Assembly: GCA_002842465.1 (NCBI GenBank) | Contig: PHDA01000007.1 | Coordinates: forward strand, 30,770 to 94,769 | Direction: 5' to 3' | Origin: Bacteroidetes bacterium HGW-Bacteroidetes-7 | GTDB lineage: Bacteria; Bacteroidota; Bacteroidia; Bacteroidales; UBA932 | Length of the DNA stretch: 64,000 nucleotides | Part shown: piece by piece, positions 34,619 to 44,825 of the stretch | Layout: each line of letters opens with the position of its first letter | Position numbering within the stretch: position 1 is the stretch's first letter | Notes under the pieces: generated by a model | Told to the model about the DNA's origin: nothing | Database searches by the model: none | The model's input: only the letters and a program-made list of their open reading frames with translations | Program-made: the position numbers and the translations under genes

Positions 34619-35428
34619 TTATTGTTCAGAGAGAGCAGCCCCTATTGCTGTGGCAAATTCTGCATCGGGAGGGAATTCAAAACCTACATTGTAGAGTTGT
34701 GAAATTTCTTCCAGTATTTTTCTGCCAATAATATTTTTGCTTCCGTTTCCTGTTATTAAGACAGAATCTGCGTTTCTGCTTCTGGCAGCAAATACAGATA
34801 TAACTCCGATTACCTGATAAACAAGATTTATTATACCCAGGGCAATATCCTCTTTATTGGCTGTATCAAGCATCTTTCCGAAATTTGAGGCTGTAGATTT
34901 ATTGTTCAGAAAGCTGATTCCTGAATCGGAAATATCTTCAATCAACAGATCTACTTTGCTCAAATCACCCAGGTCTGCCAATCTGAGAATATTTTCGAAA
35001 GTTGTAGAGTGGATTAACTCTTTTGAAAGGCCAATAATTGTCCCTCCCCCTATTCCGGTACCTCCCAGGTGGGTTATCTTCTCTCTGGTTGCCTCAATTA
35101 TTGATGTACCTGTACCAATGTTGGAGATGATTACATTCTCCTTTTTTGAAAGGAACATTCCACCTAAGCCAATTGCAGATATTTCATCAATTTTGTGAGT
35201 CTGAATGCCAAATATTTCATCATTAATGCTGACAGCACCGGCTCCGGTAATTATAATTTTTTTTACGCTGGAAATTTTAAGATTACTCTCAATTATCAGC
35301 TTCCCCAACGCCCCGGTAGCAGATGTAACAGCATCAAAAGCCTTTGTTTTGATTGTCTTAATTACCTCACCGTTTTGAACGGCAACTGCCTTGGTTGTGG
35401 TGCTTCCAATGTCAATCCCTATTATCAT
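34619..35428 (-). CDS. coaW: Type II pantothenate kinase
   Basis: This is an ASKHA-fold kinase for the first step of coenzyme A synthesis. Motifs are 'MIIGIDIGSTTTK' (phosphate 1), 'ISNIGTGTSIIEA' and 'HLGGTGIGGGTIIGL', the last being characteristic of type II PanK. The internal ATG at 35428 is used because family members begin with this motif, giving 269 residues; the track start at 35452 adds eight residues. Many Bacteroidota use the unrelated type III enzyme CoaX, so the type is worth checking. An activator domain of the BadF type is the main alternative, but it lacks the GGTGIGGG block. Confidence 0.75.
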   Translation of the reverse strand: MIIGIDIGSTTTKAVAVQNGEVIKTIKTKAFDAVTSATGALGKLIIESNLKISSVKKIIITGAGAVSINDEIFGIQTHKIDEISAIGLGGMFLSKKENVIISNIGTGTSIIEATREKITHLGGTGIGGGTIIGLSKELIHSTTFENILRLADLGDLSKVDLLIEDISDSGISFLNNKSTASNFGKMLDTANKEDIALGIINLVYQVIGVISVFAARSRNADSVLITGNGSKNIIGRKILEEISQLYNVGFEFPPDAEFATAIGAALSEQ

Positions 35429-35458
35429 CTTGTTTGTTTTTAAGGTTAACAAATATAG

Positions 35459-36325
35459 CTAAACATCGGGATTTGACTTAATATGTACATCTCTTTGAGG
35501 AAATGGAATCTCAATTCCATGCTCCTTGAAAGCCTTAAAAACTGCGTAATAGAGCTCGCTTTTAGGAGTACTTGGCTTGTCGGAATATTCAGAGGTCCAG
35601 ATTTGCATGTTGAAATTAAGACTGCTATCCCCAAATTCATCAAATCTCACATAAGGAGGAGGGTCTTGAAGCACACCTGGATTTGATTTTGCAACTGTTA
35701 ATAAAACCTCCCTTACCTTTTCTGGATCCTCTTTGTATGAAACTCCTAAAGGAAAGCTTATCCTCACACTTCTATTGTTGTGACTCCAGTTTACAACCCT
35801 TTTGTTAATCAGGTCAGAATTGGGAACAATAACGGCAATATTGTCATTTGTAAGAATAGTTGTTGCTCTAGCCGATATATTAACGATATTTCCTGTAAGA
35901 CCATCAACCTCTACCCTGTCCCCCACCTTTACCGGCCTCTCAAAAAGTATTATTATACCACTTATAAAATTATTTGTAATATGCTGAAGACCAAAACCTA
36001 TACCAACACCCAATGCACCTACGAGTATTCCAAGTGCACTAAGGTCAATTCCACTGGTCTGGAAAATTATTACCACTCCAATAATTAACAACAGATATCT
36101 CACAATTGTCGCAATTGACTGACCAACCCCAATATCTATATGATACCTTGGAAATATTCTGTTTGCCATAATACTCTTGATCTTTCCTGAAAGATAGAAT
36201 AGCAGGAAAAAGGAGAAGATGAGCATTATGATTGTTTTAATCATAAACTGGTTCTCACCTAACTGAAAAAGCTCAATATTCCATGTTGCCTTTATCCATT
36301 CGAGAACCCTGTCGTAACTGTTCAT
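35459..36325 (-). CDS. MscS-type mechanosensitive channel
   Basis: The 288-residue product has three membrane helices and the MscS pore-lining helix with its Gly/Ala pattern ('LGILVGALGVGIGFGLQ'), followed by the MscS beta domain ('VKVGDRVEVDGLTGNIVNI', 'IVPNSDLINKRVVNW') and the C-terminal alpha/beta domain. It would open under osmotic downshock. It is 30 bases upstream of the pantothenate kinase on the same strand. Confidence 0.93.
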   Translation of the reverse strand: MNSYDRVLEWIKATWNIELFQLGENQFMIKTIIMLIFSFFLLFYLSGKIKSIMANRIFPRYHIDIGVGQSIATIVRYLLLIIGVVIIFQTSGIDLSALGILVGALGVGIGFGLQHITNNFISGIIILFERPVKVGDRVEVDGLTGNIVNISARATTILTNDNIAVIVPNSDLINKRVVNWSHNNRSVRISFPLGVSYKEDPEKVREVLLTVAKSNPGVLQDPPPYVRFDEFGDSSLNFNMQIWTSEYSDKPSTPKSELYYAVFKAFKEHGIEIPFPQRDVHIKSNPDV

Positions 36326-36395
36326 TGTGTAAAATTTTAATCCCCATTAGGTATGGAGAGAGATAAAGTTAATAAAATACCGGCAAAAAATGGTG

Positions 36396-37919
36396 TTACC
36401 TTCTGGAAACTTTGTACAAATCTGTCCGTCTGTCTTTCAGATTTCTTACGCTTCCAAAGTTGTGTAACTCGGTGAGTAAATCGAGATCTACGTCAGCGAT
36501 CAATATCATCTCTGTGTTGGGTGTAGCTTCCGATTTAACCCCATTTACAGGAAAAGGGAAATCACATGGTGTAAAAACCATTGACTGAGAGTATTGAATG
36601 TCCATATTCTGAACTTTAGGCAGATTACCTACGCTTCCTGTTATTGCCACAAAACACTCATTTTCAATCGCTCTTGCTTGAGCACAGTATCTGACACGTG
36701 CATATGCATTTTGAGTATCTGTAAGGAAAGGAACAAAAAGAATATCCATACCATCATCAGCAAGTAATCTGCTCAACTCCGGAAACTCTACATCATAACA
36801 GATTAAAATTCCTATTTTCCCACAATCTGTATCAAACACCTTAATTTCGTTTCCTCCTTTAAGTCCCCACACTCTATCTTCGTCAGGGGTGACATGAATC
36901 TTTTCGTATCGTTCAACAGATCCATCTCTCTTACACAAATATCCTGTATTATGTAGATTGCCGTCAATGATTTCGGGCATACTGCCGGTAATAATATTAA
37001 TATTATACGAAACAGAGAGTTTTGAAAACTCGGCTACAATGGTTTTTGTATAATCTGCCAGCTTACGAATTGCATCAGGCTCACTAAGCTTATTATATTT
37101 AGCCATTAGGGGGGCGTTGAAAAACTCCGGAAACAGAGCAAAGTCACTTTTATATCCACTCAAAGCGTCAATAAAAAATTCTACCTGCTCCATAAGTTCT
37201 TCGGTGTTGTTGTATGGTCGCATCTGCCACTGAACAAGACCCAGCCTTACAACCTTTTTGTTAATCTGGGTTTTTATGGATTTCATCTCATAATAGATGT
37301 TATCCCACCTTAAAAGAACTGCAAACTCCTTAGAAAATTCATCCCCTTCAAGATAAGCTTTCAGAATTCTTACAGGATAAAAATCATTGGAGAGTTGAAA
37401 ATTAAGAACCGCATCATCAATCTCCTTTGATTTAATTTTCTCAATATATTGTTTTGGTGTTAAAGAATCGGCATATTTATGATATCCTGGTATCCTTCCA
37501 CCAAAGACGATGCCTTTGAGGTTTAGTTTTTCGCACAACTCTTTTCTAAAATCGTACATTCGTCTGCCAAGACGCATACCTCTGAATTCCGGCTTAATGA
37601 AGATATCAACACCATAAAGCATATCTCCTTTTTTATTATGGGTATCAAAGGTGTAGTTTCCGGTTATCTCTCTGTATGTATGTGGGATCTCTACTTTCTG
37701 CTGATCTACAATAATTGAGAGGGCACATCCGGCTATCTGTCCGTTTACCTTTACTACTATCTGTCCTTTAGGAAATATCTCCAGGAGTTTACTTATGTGA
37801 TGCTCTTTCCAGTATGATGCAGGCATCTGTTGGTAAGAGTCAATCATTGCCTCTTTTAGTTCCTGATAATCGTCAATTGTAAGATATAGAATCTCTATAT
37901 TAATGTTTTGTTGTTCCAT
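36396..37919 (-). CDS. GNAT acetyltransferase fused to a nitrilase-family hydrolase
   Basis: The 507-residue product joins an N-terminal GNAT domain (about 1-190, with acetyl-CoA site near 'PEFRGMRLGRRMYDFR') and a C-terminal carbon-nitrogen hydrolase domain (about 225-500). The nitrilase Glu-Lys-Cys triad is visible in 'LFPEFFNAPL', 'YEKIHVTPDE' and 'LICYDVEFPE'. The two-domain order is a known fusion family of unknown substrate. It is transcribed singly; its 3' end lies 70 bases before the MscS start. Confidence 0.88.
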   Translation of the reverse strand: MEQQNINIEILYLTIDDYQELKEAMIDSYQQMPASYWKEHHISKLLEIFPKGQIVVKVNGQIAGCALSIIVDQQKVEIPHTYREITGNYTFDTHNKKGDMLYGVDIFIKPEFRGMRLGRRMYDFRKELCEKLNLKGIVFGGRIPGYHKYADSLTPKQYIEKIKSKEIDDAVLNFQLSNDFYPVRILKAYLEGDEFSKEFAVLLRWDNIYYEMKSIKTQINKKVVRLGLVQWQMRPYNNTEELMEQVEFFIDALSGYKSDFALFPEFFNAPLMAKYNKLSEPDAIRKLADYTKTIVAEFSKLSVSYNINIITGSMPEIIDGNLHNTGYLCKRDGSVERYEKIHVTPDEDRVWGLKGGNEIKVFDTDCGKIGILICYDVEFPELSRLLADDGMDILFVPFLTDTQNAYARVRYCAQARAIENECFVAITGSVGNLPKVQNMDIQYSQSMVFTPCDFPFPVNGVKSEATPNTEMILIADVDLDLLTELHNFGSVRNLKDRRTDLYKVSRR

Positions 37920-38192
37920 ACTAAATGATAATGAATTATGATAATGAATTATGATTTTGTGTTATGATATTAGACATCATAAAAAAACAAATTTAGTCAT
38001 AATAATCTATAAGCCCATTATACCTCCTGGATCTTTTTTACACTATTGCATTTTTAAAGACTACTATGCATTTGCTATTGTATATATTAAAGGCCATAAC
38101 GGCTCCATCATATTTACACTCATGTTGGGAGAATTCAAATTAATTATTATATTAGCCGCCGATAATAAAAGAAATAACTAAAACTAACCGCT
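37920..38192. other. Intergenic region, divergent genes, with a short tandem repeat
   Basis: Between divergent genes lies AT-rich DNA. Two perfect copies of the 13-mer ATGATAATGAATT occur at 37925-37950 just upstream of the GNAT-nitrilase start, with a partial third. I found no full -33/-7 promoter on either strand and no ORF of note. Confidence 0.5.
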
Positions 38193-39728
38193 ATGTTATT
38201 ACACCAGCAATTTGTCCGGAATGCAAAAAAGTATGCCGATAAGTTAGCAATCATTGACAAAACAACAGATAAACGAGTAACATACTCAAGAGCGCTTATA
38301 GGGGCTCTTATTTTAAGCAAAAAATTTAAAAAATATGATCCGGGATTTATAGGAATCATGATACCAACCTCTGCGGGATGCGCACTAGCTACAGTAGGTG
38401 CCCTCATGAGCGGAAGAATTCCTGTTATGATCAACTACTCTACCGGTGCAGAAACTAATGCTATTTATGCTCAGAGTAAATGCAAGTTTAAAACAATTAT
38501 CACTTCAAAAGCTCTGCTCGAAAAAATTAAATGTCCTGTTATTGATGGAATGGTTATGATTGAAGATATCATGGCCGGAGTTACAGCCGGGGATAAAATA
38601 TCTGCTGCACTTCAAACCAAGCTTCCAACAGGCATCCTTCTAAACACTATTCACAAGGGTGACGAAAATGACACAGCGGCTATTCTCTTTACCAGTGGCA
38701 GCGAAAAAGACCCTAAAGCAGTTCAGCTTACTCACAAAAATATCTCTTCAAATATCCAAAACTTCGGAAGTTATGTAAATGTAACAGATAACGATGTTTT
38801 ATTGGCTAATCTTGTTTTCTTTCACGTATTCGGGTTAACAGTTAATCTTTGGGTATCTCTATACTACGGAATGACAATGGTCTCTTATGCAAATCCTCTA
38901 GATTTCCAAACTGTATGCACAATCGCAAGAGATGAGAAACCAACAATCATGGTTGGGACACCAAGCTTTTTCTGGGGCTATTTACACAAATCTGAGCCGG
39001 GAGACTTCAAAACATTGAGAATTATGGTGTCGGGTGCAGACAAATGTCCGGATGCTCTTAGAGAGGGCTTTATGCAGAAGCATGGAGTGACTCTTCTTGA
39101 GGGATACGGTGCCACAGAAACCGCTCCGGTGATCTCTGTAAACTCTTATGAATTCAACAGACCCGGCAGTACCGGCAAGGTTATCCCGGGAGTTGAAGTA
39201 CGGGTCGAAAACTTTGAAACCGGCCTTGAGTGCAAACTTGGTGAGGTTGGAAAGATTCTTGTAAAGGGAGATTCAGTAATGAAAGGATATTACGACGACC
39301 CTGAACTAACTGCCGAAGCTCTGCAAGGAGGTTGGTACAACACAGGAGATATGGGCTTTTTTGATGCTGATAAATACCTTTGGCATGCAGGTCGCTTTAA
39401 GCGTTTTGTAAAAATCGGAGGAGAGATGGTATCTCTTGTGAAGGTTGAGAACACTCTTGAGAAGCACTTACCAATGGGAGTATCGTGTTGCGTTGTTGAT
39501 GTCTCTGATGAAATAAGAGGCTCTTCAATAATAGCAACAGTAACAATTGAGGTTAATAAATCAGAAATCCTTAAAAAAATGGGTGATGACCTTCCAAACA
39601 TTGCTCTTCCTAAACAGTTTCTGGTTATAAAAGAGCTCCCTATGATGAGTTCAGGTAAAATTGACTTCAGAACTGTTACAAAAATCGTTCAGGATATGCT
39701 CAATGAACCGACAATTTCTGAAATTTAA
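38193..39728 (+). CDS. AMP-forming acyl-activating enzyme
   Basis: The 511-residue product belongs to the ANL superfamily: the ATP-binding loop 'LFTSGSEKDPKAVQL', 'LEGYGATETAPVIS', 'GWYNTGDMGFFD' and the lysine region 'MSSGKIDFRTV'. Such enzymes activate carboxylic acids as acyl-AMP and pass them to CoA or a carrier protein. Sequence character is closest to acyl-[ACP] synthetase or AAS-type fatty acid ligases; substrate cannot be set from sequence. It has no signal peptide. It is a single gene ended by a strong terminator. Confidence 0.87.
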   Translation: MLLHQQFVRNAKKYADKLAIIDKTTDKRVTYSRALIGALILSKKFKKYDPGFIGIMIPTSAGCALATVGALMSGRIPVMINYSTGAETNAIYAQSKCKFKTIITSKALLEKIKCPVIDGMVMIEDIMAGVTAGDKISAALQTKLPTGILLNTIHKGDENDTAAILFTSGSEKDPKAVQLTHKNISSNIQNFGSYVNVTDNDVLLANLVFFHVFGLTVNLWVSLYYGMTMVSYANPLDFQTVCTIARDEKPTIMVGTPSFFWGYLHKSEPGDFKTLRIMVSGADKCPDALREGFMQKHGVTLLEGYGATETAPVISVNSYEFNRPGSTGKVIPGVEVRVENFETGLECKLGEVGKILVKGDSVMKGYYDDPELTAEALQGGWYNTGDMGFFDADKYLWHAGRFKRFVKIGGEMVSLVKVENTLEKHLPMGVSCCVVDVSDEIRGSSIIATVTIEVNKSEILKKMGDDLPNIALPKQFLVIKELPMMSSGKIDFRTVTKIVQDMLNEPTISEI

Positions 39729-39747
39729 GTATTAAACAGGCCATAAG

Positions 39748-39786
39748 AAAGGGGGATGATCAGATAGTGCTGATCATCCTCTTTTT
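39748..39786 (+). terminator. Terminator after the acyl-activating enzyme
   Basis: GGATGATCAG pairs with CTGATCATCC around a 6-base loop and is followed by TCTTTTT. Confidence 0.88.
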
Positions 39787-40172
39787 GCTTTCAAATCGTA
39801 AATTTTTACAATTTTCACAAAAAACATATTTTATTGTAATTCTGAATATCAATTCTTTCCAAAATGCCTACTCCAATTAACTTACAAATCATTTGCAGTG
39901 TAAAATAAAATTACTTACATTGTGTTAAGGTTTAGAGCATAGAAGACAATCAAAGTCACAATATAAATTGCCCCCCCTGACCCCAATTTCGTTTCTTTAT
40001 TTTTTCGTTTAGACAGATTCGCGTAGAGTGGAATCTTTAGCAGTTTAAGCATAAACTGTACTGGTAATGTTTAGCATTGCTTTGTGCTTTTGTATACTGT
40101 TCTGTAACTACATTAAAATTGAATATACACTTTAACCAATTTTACTCTTTTACTTAACTAAATTAAAAAACT
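39787..40172 (+). other. Upstream region of the SusC/SusD pair
   Basis: About 385 bases without a gene, unusually long for this window. It contains a C run (CCCCCCC near 39971) and several TTTG elements but no clean TAnnTTTG box. No anti-sigma or regulator gene precedes the SusC gene. A long leader or distant operator is possible; I see no recognisable riboswitch. Confidence 0.4.
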
Positions 40173-43100
40173 ATGAAGAAACGAACATTTCTGCTACTGT
40201 GCACTTTGCTGCTTATGGTAAGTTATGCGTTTGCACAGGTTAGGGTTACCGGTGTGGTAACCGATGCTTCTGACGGGTCTCCCATACCGTTTGTAAGCAT
40301 TATTATCAAGGGAACCTCCACCGGAGTAAGTGCCGACGAAAGGGGAGCATATGTATTTGCCAATGTGCCTGCAAATGCTACCCTGGTTTTCTCTTCTGTG
40401 GGTTATCAACCACTGGAAATTGCTGTTGACGGCAGAGGCGTATTAAACGCTGTTATGACTTTAGCAGCAGTTGGTCTGGACGAAATCATGGTTGTTGCAT
40501 ACGGATCCGTAAAAAAAGGGTCATACTCAGGTTCAGCAACCCAGATTAATCAGAACTCCTTTAAAGATGTACCTGTTGTGTCATTTGAGCAGGCAATAGT
40601 AGGAGCTGTACCAGGAGTTCAGATATCACAAAGATCCGGGCAACCCGGTTCACTTCCTGAAATTCGTATCCGAGGTTTTGGATCATTTAACGCAGGTAAT
40701 GAACCTCTTTATGTAATTGACGGAGTTCCTGCAACAAGCGGTGACTACGGTTCCGGAAATATGTTCACAAGTTCGATGAACTTTCTTAACCCCGGAGACA
40801 TCCAGTCAATAACTGTTCTAAAGGATGCTGCCGCCTCTTCGCTTTACGGGTCGCGTGCATCAAACGGTGTAATCCTAATTACCACTAAAAAGGGAAAGGC
40901 CGGTAAAGTTGTCTCTACATTTAAGGGCAATGTAGCCCTTTCGTATTTTGCTTTTGACAACTACCCAATGGTAAGCGAAGCTGATGGAGAGACTCTTACC
41001 AGAGAGGCCTGGACAAACTACGGAACAGACAATCCTGTTTTTTGGCAGTCTTACGGCTCACTCAGCAACTATGTTGAGGCTATGGTAGAGCGGTATTATC
41101 CATCAAGAAAATCAGACCTTATCTATCAGGATTGGGAAAAAGCACTTTTCAGAACCGGTATAACACAAAACTATGAATACAGCATATCAGGGGGAAATGA
41201 TAAATCAAAAGTGTATGCCTCTGTGGCTTATGCCGACGAAAATGGCGTTAACCGTATTCAGTACCTTAACAGAGTTACAGCCAGCATAAACGCCGAGAGT
41301 AAAGTAAGTAAAAAAATTACAATCGGAGGTTCATTCCAGTTTTCAAATCAAAAGCAAAGTGGTCATCAGGACGGACAGGCAAAGGACAATCTTTTCTACC
41401 TTTGGAAAGTTCACCTTACTCCTCGCTGGCCATTTAAATATGCCTCAGATGATTCTTACTGGATGGAGTATTATGATGGTGGCACAAGGGTAAACCCTGT
41501 TCCTCAGTGGCATCTTCAAATAAATGATGCAACTCAAATGAGAGCCCTGCTAAAGGGTTGGGCAGAGGTTCAGCTTACCGATGACATTAAGATTAAAACA
41601 GTATTGGGAGGTGACTACCTTAAATCTCATGACAGATTTGCATGGCTATACGGACATATCAACTTTACAGCTTACGGCAAAGGTTACGCTTCAGACCGTT
41701 TCAGAAACGTTGACAGAATAGTAAGCTCAACAACTGCAAACTATAACAAGTCAATAGATAAACATAATATTGGTGTTATGGTCGGTTGGGAAGCCGAAAA
41801 AGAGGATTTTTTGCTTAGTAGACTTGAAAAAATTGACTTTGCAAACTTCGGTGCAACAGAATCTGCTCTGGCTAACACATTCCGCGCAGGTTTTACATAC
41901 CGCAGTGCGTCAAATCTTCTTTCAGCTATTAGTAACCTTAACTACGACTACGACTCAAGATACTATCTTTCGGGTTCATTCAGAAGAGACGGCTCTTCAA
42001 GGCTTGGAAAAGATAGCAGATGGGGCGATTTCTGGTCGGTTTCAGGTTCATGGAGGCTTAGCAATGAAGCGTTTATGAGAGATATTAACTGGCTGAATGA
42101 GCTTAGAATCAGAGGCTCTTACGGTACAAGCGGTACTCTTCCATCAAACTATTATGGCTATATGGCAGTATTCAGCTACGGAGTTTATGGCAATGAGGGG
42201 GCAGGCTACCCTTCTAATTTAGCAAATGCCGACCTTACATGGGAGAAGAATCGTAACTGGAATATAGGTATAGATGCAAGAATATTTGACAAGATTGACC
42301 TTGTTGCGGAATACTACAGCAAAACAACAGAAGATTTGCTGCTTAATGCATCAGTTCCTTCGACAACAGGTTTCTCTTCGGCATTAACAAATGTTGGCTC
42401 TATGCTTAACAAAGGTCTTGAGTTATCGATTAACTACGACATTATTAAGAAGAACGACATGAGTCTCTCTGTTGGGTTGAACTGGGCTAATCTTCATAAC
42501 GAAATTCTTGCTCTTGCAAATGAAGGAGAACAAATTGTGACAAGACCTCACATCTGGAAGGCAGGTTACTCTTATGTTCAGTATTATACCCGCGAGTATT
42601 ACGGTGCAGACCCTCAGACAGGAGCAGCAATGTATTACTCAAATGCAACAAAACCTGACGGAACAAGGGACAGAACACTGGTTGGAAGAGCTCAGGCTCA
42701 ATCTGTTATTCTTGATGGGATGACAGCTATTCCAAAAGGGTTTGGCGGATTTAACGCCAACTTTTCATGGAAATCACTAACAGCGTCAATGGCCTGGTCA
42801 TATAAATACGGCCATTATGTGTTTGATAACGCAGTAGATGATATAGATGATGATGGTTACAACTCTTATAAAAACACTTCAGAGGATCAGCTAAATCGCT
42901 GGCAAAAGCCAGGTGATGTAACTCAGGTTCCACGCCGTATTGCAGGAAACACCGGAGGCGGATACTATGATTCAAGCCGTGCCCTTAAAAAGGGAGATTA
43001 CCTGAGACTTAAAAACATGACAATCTCCTATAATATTCCTGATAAGGTTAAAAATTCACTCAGAATTTCAAACGCCAGAATATATGTTGCAGGTAATAAC

Positions 43101-43214
43101 CTTCTTACCTTCACCGGATTGAATTTTGATCCTGAAGTACAGGCCAATGGATACTACAACTTTACATTCCCTGCACTCAGGACTATAACCCTGGGTATTG
43201 AGGTATCACTATAA
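40173..43214 (+). CDS. SusC/RagA-type TonB-dependent outer-membrane receptor
   Basis: The 1013-residue product has a signal peptide (about 1-21), a carboxypeptidase-D-like N-terminal domain ('GVVTDASDGSPIPFVSIIIKG'), a TonB box region ('DEIMVVAYG'), a plug ('ASSLYGSRASNGVILITTK') and a barrel ending in 'TLGIEVSL'. SusC proteins form the membrane channel of a bipartite importer with the SusD lid encoded 19 bases later. Cargo may be a glycan or a peptide. The plug signature and length are normal. No FecR or sigma gene adjoins it. Confidence 0.96.
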   Translation: MKKRTFLLLCTLLLMVSYAFAQVRVTGVVTDASDGSPIPFVSIIIKGTSTGVSADERGAYVFANVPANATLVFSSVGYQPLEIAVDGRGVLNAVMTLAAVGLDEIMVVAYGSVKKGSYSGSATQINQNSFKDVPVVSFEQAIVGAVPGVQISQRSGQPGSLPEIRIRGFGSFNAGNEPLYVIDGVPATSGDYGSGNMFTSSMNFLNPGDIQSITVLKDAAASSLYGSRASNGVILITTKKGKAGKVVSTFKGNVALSYFAFDNYPMVSEADGETLTREAWTNYGTDNPVFWQSYGSLSNYVEAMVERYYPSRKSDLIYQDWEKALFRTGITQNYEYSISGGNDKSKVYASVAYADENGVNRIQYLNRVTASINAESKVSKKITIGGSFQFSNQKQSGHQDGQAKDNLFYLWKVHLTPRWPFKYASDDSYWMEYYDGGTRVNPVPQWHLQINDATQMRALLKGWAEVQLTDDIKIKTVLGGDYLKSHDRFAWLYGHINFTAYGKGYASDRFRNVDRIVSSTTANYNKSIDKHNIGVMVGWEAEKEDFLLSRLEKIDFANFGATESALANTFRAGFTYRSASNLLSAISNLNYDYDSRYYLSGSFRRDGSSRLGKDSRWGDFWSVSGSWRLSNEAFMRDINWLNELRIRGSYGTSGTLPSNYYGYMAVFSYGVYGNEGAGYPSNLANADLTWEKNRNWNIGIDARIFDKIDLVAEYYSKTTEDLLLNASVPSTTGFSSALTNVGSMLNKGLELSINYDIIKKNDMSLSVGLNWANLHNEILALANEGEQIVTRPHIWKAGYSYVQYYTREYYGADPQTGAAMYYSNATKPDGTRDRTLVGRAQAQSVILDGMTAIPKGFGGFNANFSWKSLTASMAWSYKYGHYVFDNAVDDIDDDGYNSYKNTSEDQLNRWQKPGDVTQVPRRIAGNTGGGYYDSSRALKKGDYLRLKNMTISYNIPDKVKNSLRISNARIYVAGNNLLTFTGLNFDPEVQANGYYNFTFPALRTITLGIEVSL

Positions 43215-43233
43215 ATAATTAACATCTATTAAT

Positions 43234-44694
43234 ATGAAAAAAATTATACTGAATATTATAGTTGTGTCGGGGTTAATGTTGTCTTTATCGTCATGTGAAG
43301 ATTTCCTCGACACAAAACCTACCAATGTGATAGTGGCCGAAACCGCAATGCTTACCCTGTACGATGCAGGTATAGTTGCAAACGGTCTGTACGAAAACAT
43401 GAAATGGTTCGACTATTACGGTACACAAATGCAGCTTTTTGGAGACCAGAGGGGTGACAACATTCAGCCAAGAACATTGTCGGTTGGTTGGCCTCAGATA
43501 TACACTTTGGGTTACGAAGCTGAAGCTAACACATATTTCTCTACATGGTCAAGGTGCTATGAAACCATTATGCGTTGCAACACTTTACTTGGCAATATTG
43601 ACAAGTTACAAGTCACTAGCACTGCAGATATTGCCAAGAAAAACGATTACAAAGGGCAAGCTTATGCAGTAAGAGCTTTGGTCTATTTTGACCTTGCAAG
43701 ATTGTATGGTTATCCATATGCAAAGGATAATGGAGCATCTTTGGGAGCTGTTCTTATTACAGAAATTACCTCCCCTGCAAACTCAAAAAAACCAAGAAGT
43801 ACTGTTGCTGAAACATATGCACAGGCCCTTGGAGACCTTGAGACAGCTCTTCCTCTGCTTTCCAAAGCAAAGAACACCTATCACTTCAACTATTGGGCAG
43901 CAAAACTATTGCAGGCAAGAATATACCTCTATAAGGGGGAATGGAATAACGCATATACTGCTGCCAAAGAGGTAATTGACCAATCGCCCTATTCTATGGT
44001 ATCAAACGCGGGATATGTTGATTACTGGAAACAAGAGGGTGCAAATGAGACTGTTCTTGAGCTTTTTGTCTCTAATCAGGCGAGGATTGACCTCGATGGT
44101 GGTTATGTTTCAATGTGGCATAACCTATGGCACGGAGCACCATCATCAGGAGCGACACTTATTCCTACAGTCAGCTGGATAAACCTTATTAAATCTGAAC
44201 CTGGCGATGTTCGCGCAAATTTTGTAAGATACGATTCCCAATATGAAATCTCAAAGGCCTGGCTATCGAAGTTCCCGGGTAACGGTGGAACAAACTTCAG
44301 ATTGAATAACCCTCGCATATTGAGAATTACTGAAGCCTATCTGATTGCCGCCGAAGGTGCACTCAAAGGTACAGCAGGAGCATCTGCAGCAAGCACTTAT
44401 CTAAACGCTGTAAGAAAAAGAGCAAACCCTTCTGTTTCTGATGTTGTTGCTACAGACGACCTTATTCAAATTGAAAGAAGGAAGGAGTTTATTGGTGAAG
44501 GTCACAGATTCTTTGACCAGATGCGTCTTGGGAAATCAATTACAAGAGCAGACGGTGACGGCCATAACTTTGCCGTATCAGCCGGATGCCCTGAAACAAT
44601 AACCTGGAGCTACTTTAAAGTTGTTCTTCCAATTTCACACACCGAAAGACAACTTTATCCCGAACTTCAGCAAAACCCTGGTTACACACAGTAA
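43234..44694 (+). CDS. SusD/RagB-type nutrient-binding lipoprotein
   Basis: The 486-residue product has lipobox 'LSSC' (Cys21) followed by 'EDFLDTKPTN', typical of SusD, then TPR-like helices and a C-terminal region 'LIQIERRKEFIGEGHRFFDQMRLG', another family signature. It caps the SusC barrel and binds the nutrient. No glycoside hydrolase, sulfatase or peptidase follows, so cargo is not told by context; the proteolytic genes elsewhere make a peptide cargo conceivable but unproven. Confidence 0.96.
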   Translation: MKKIILNIIVVSGLMLSLSSCEDFLDTKPTNVIVAETAMLTLYDAGIVANGLYENMKWFDYYGTQMQLFGDQRGDNIQPRTLSVGWPQIYTLGYEAEANTYFSTWSRCYETIMRCNTLLGNIDKLQVTSTADIAKKNDYKGQAYAVRALVYFDLARLYGYPYAKDNGASLGAVLITEITSPANSKKPRSTVAETYAQALGDLETALPLLSKAKNTYHFNYWAAKLLQARIYLYKGEWNNAYTAAKEVIDQSPYSMVSNAGYVDYWKQEGANETVLELFVSNQARIDLDGGYVSMWHNLWHGAPSSGATLIPTVSWINLIKSEPGDVRANFVRYDSQYEISKAWLSKFPGNGGTNFRLNNPRILRITEAYLIAAEGALKGTAGASAASTYLNAVRKRANPSVSDVVATDDLIQIERRKEFIGEGHRFFDQMRLGKSITRADGDGHNFAVSAGCPETITWSYFKVVLPISHTERQLYPELQQNPGYTQ

Positions 44695-44722
44695 CCTTTT
44701 TCACGACTAGTTTTTTTGATTC

Positions 44723-44755
44723 GAGAGTGGGTCCGTACCGGCCCGCTCTCTTTTT
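44723..44755 (+). terminator. Terminator after the SusC/SusD operon
   Basis: GAGAGTGGG pairs with CCCGCTCTC (one G-T pair) and is followed by TTTTT. Confidence 0.85.
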
Positions 44756-44784
44756 GTACTTAACCTTACTTTAAAAAGGTTTCT

Positions 44785-44792
44785 TAAATTTG
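44785..44792 (+). promoter_or_regulatory. -7 box before the DUF2461 gene
   Basis: TAAATTTG matches TAnnTTTG and lies 33 bases before the ATG. The nearest TTTG upstream is too far away to be a good -33 element. Confidence 0.4.
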
Positions 44793-44825
44793 TGAACAGC
44801 AAACTCATTAACAAATTGCTTTATT

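Noticed and set aside
40173-44694. Polysaccharide utilisation locus
   Set aside because: Only the SusC/SusD pair is present; no glycoside hydrolase, lyase, sulfatase or PUL regulator is nearby.
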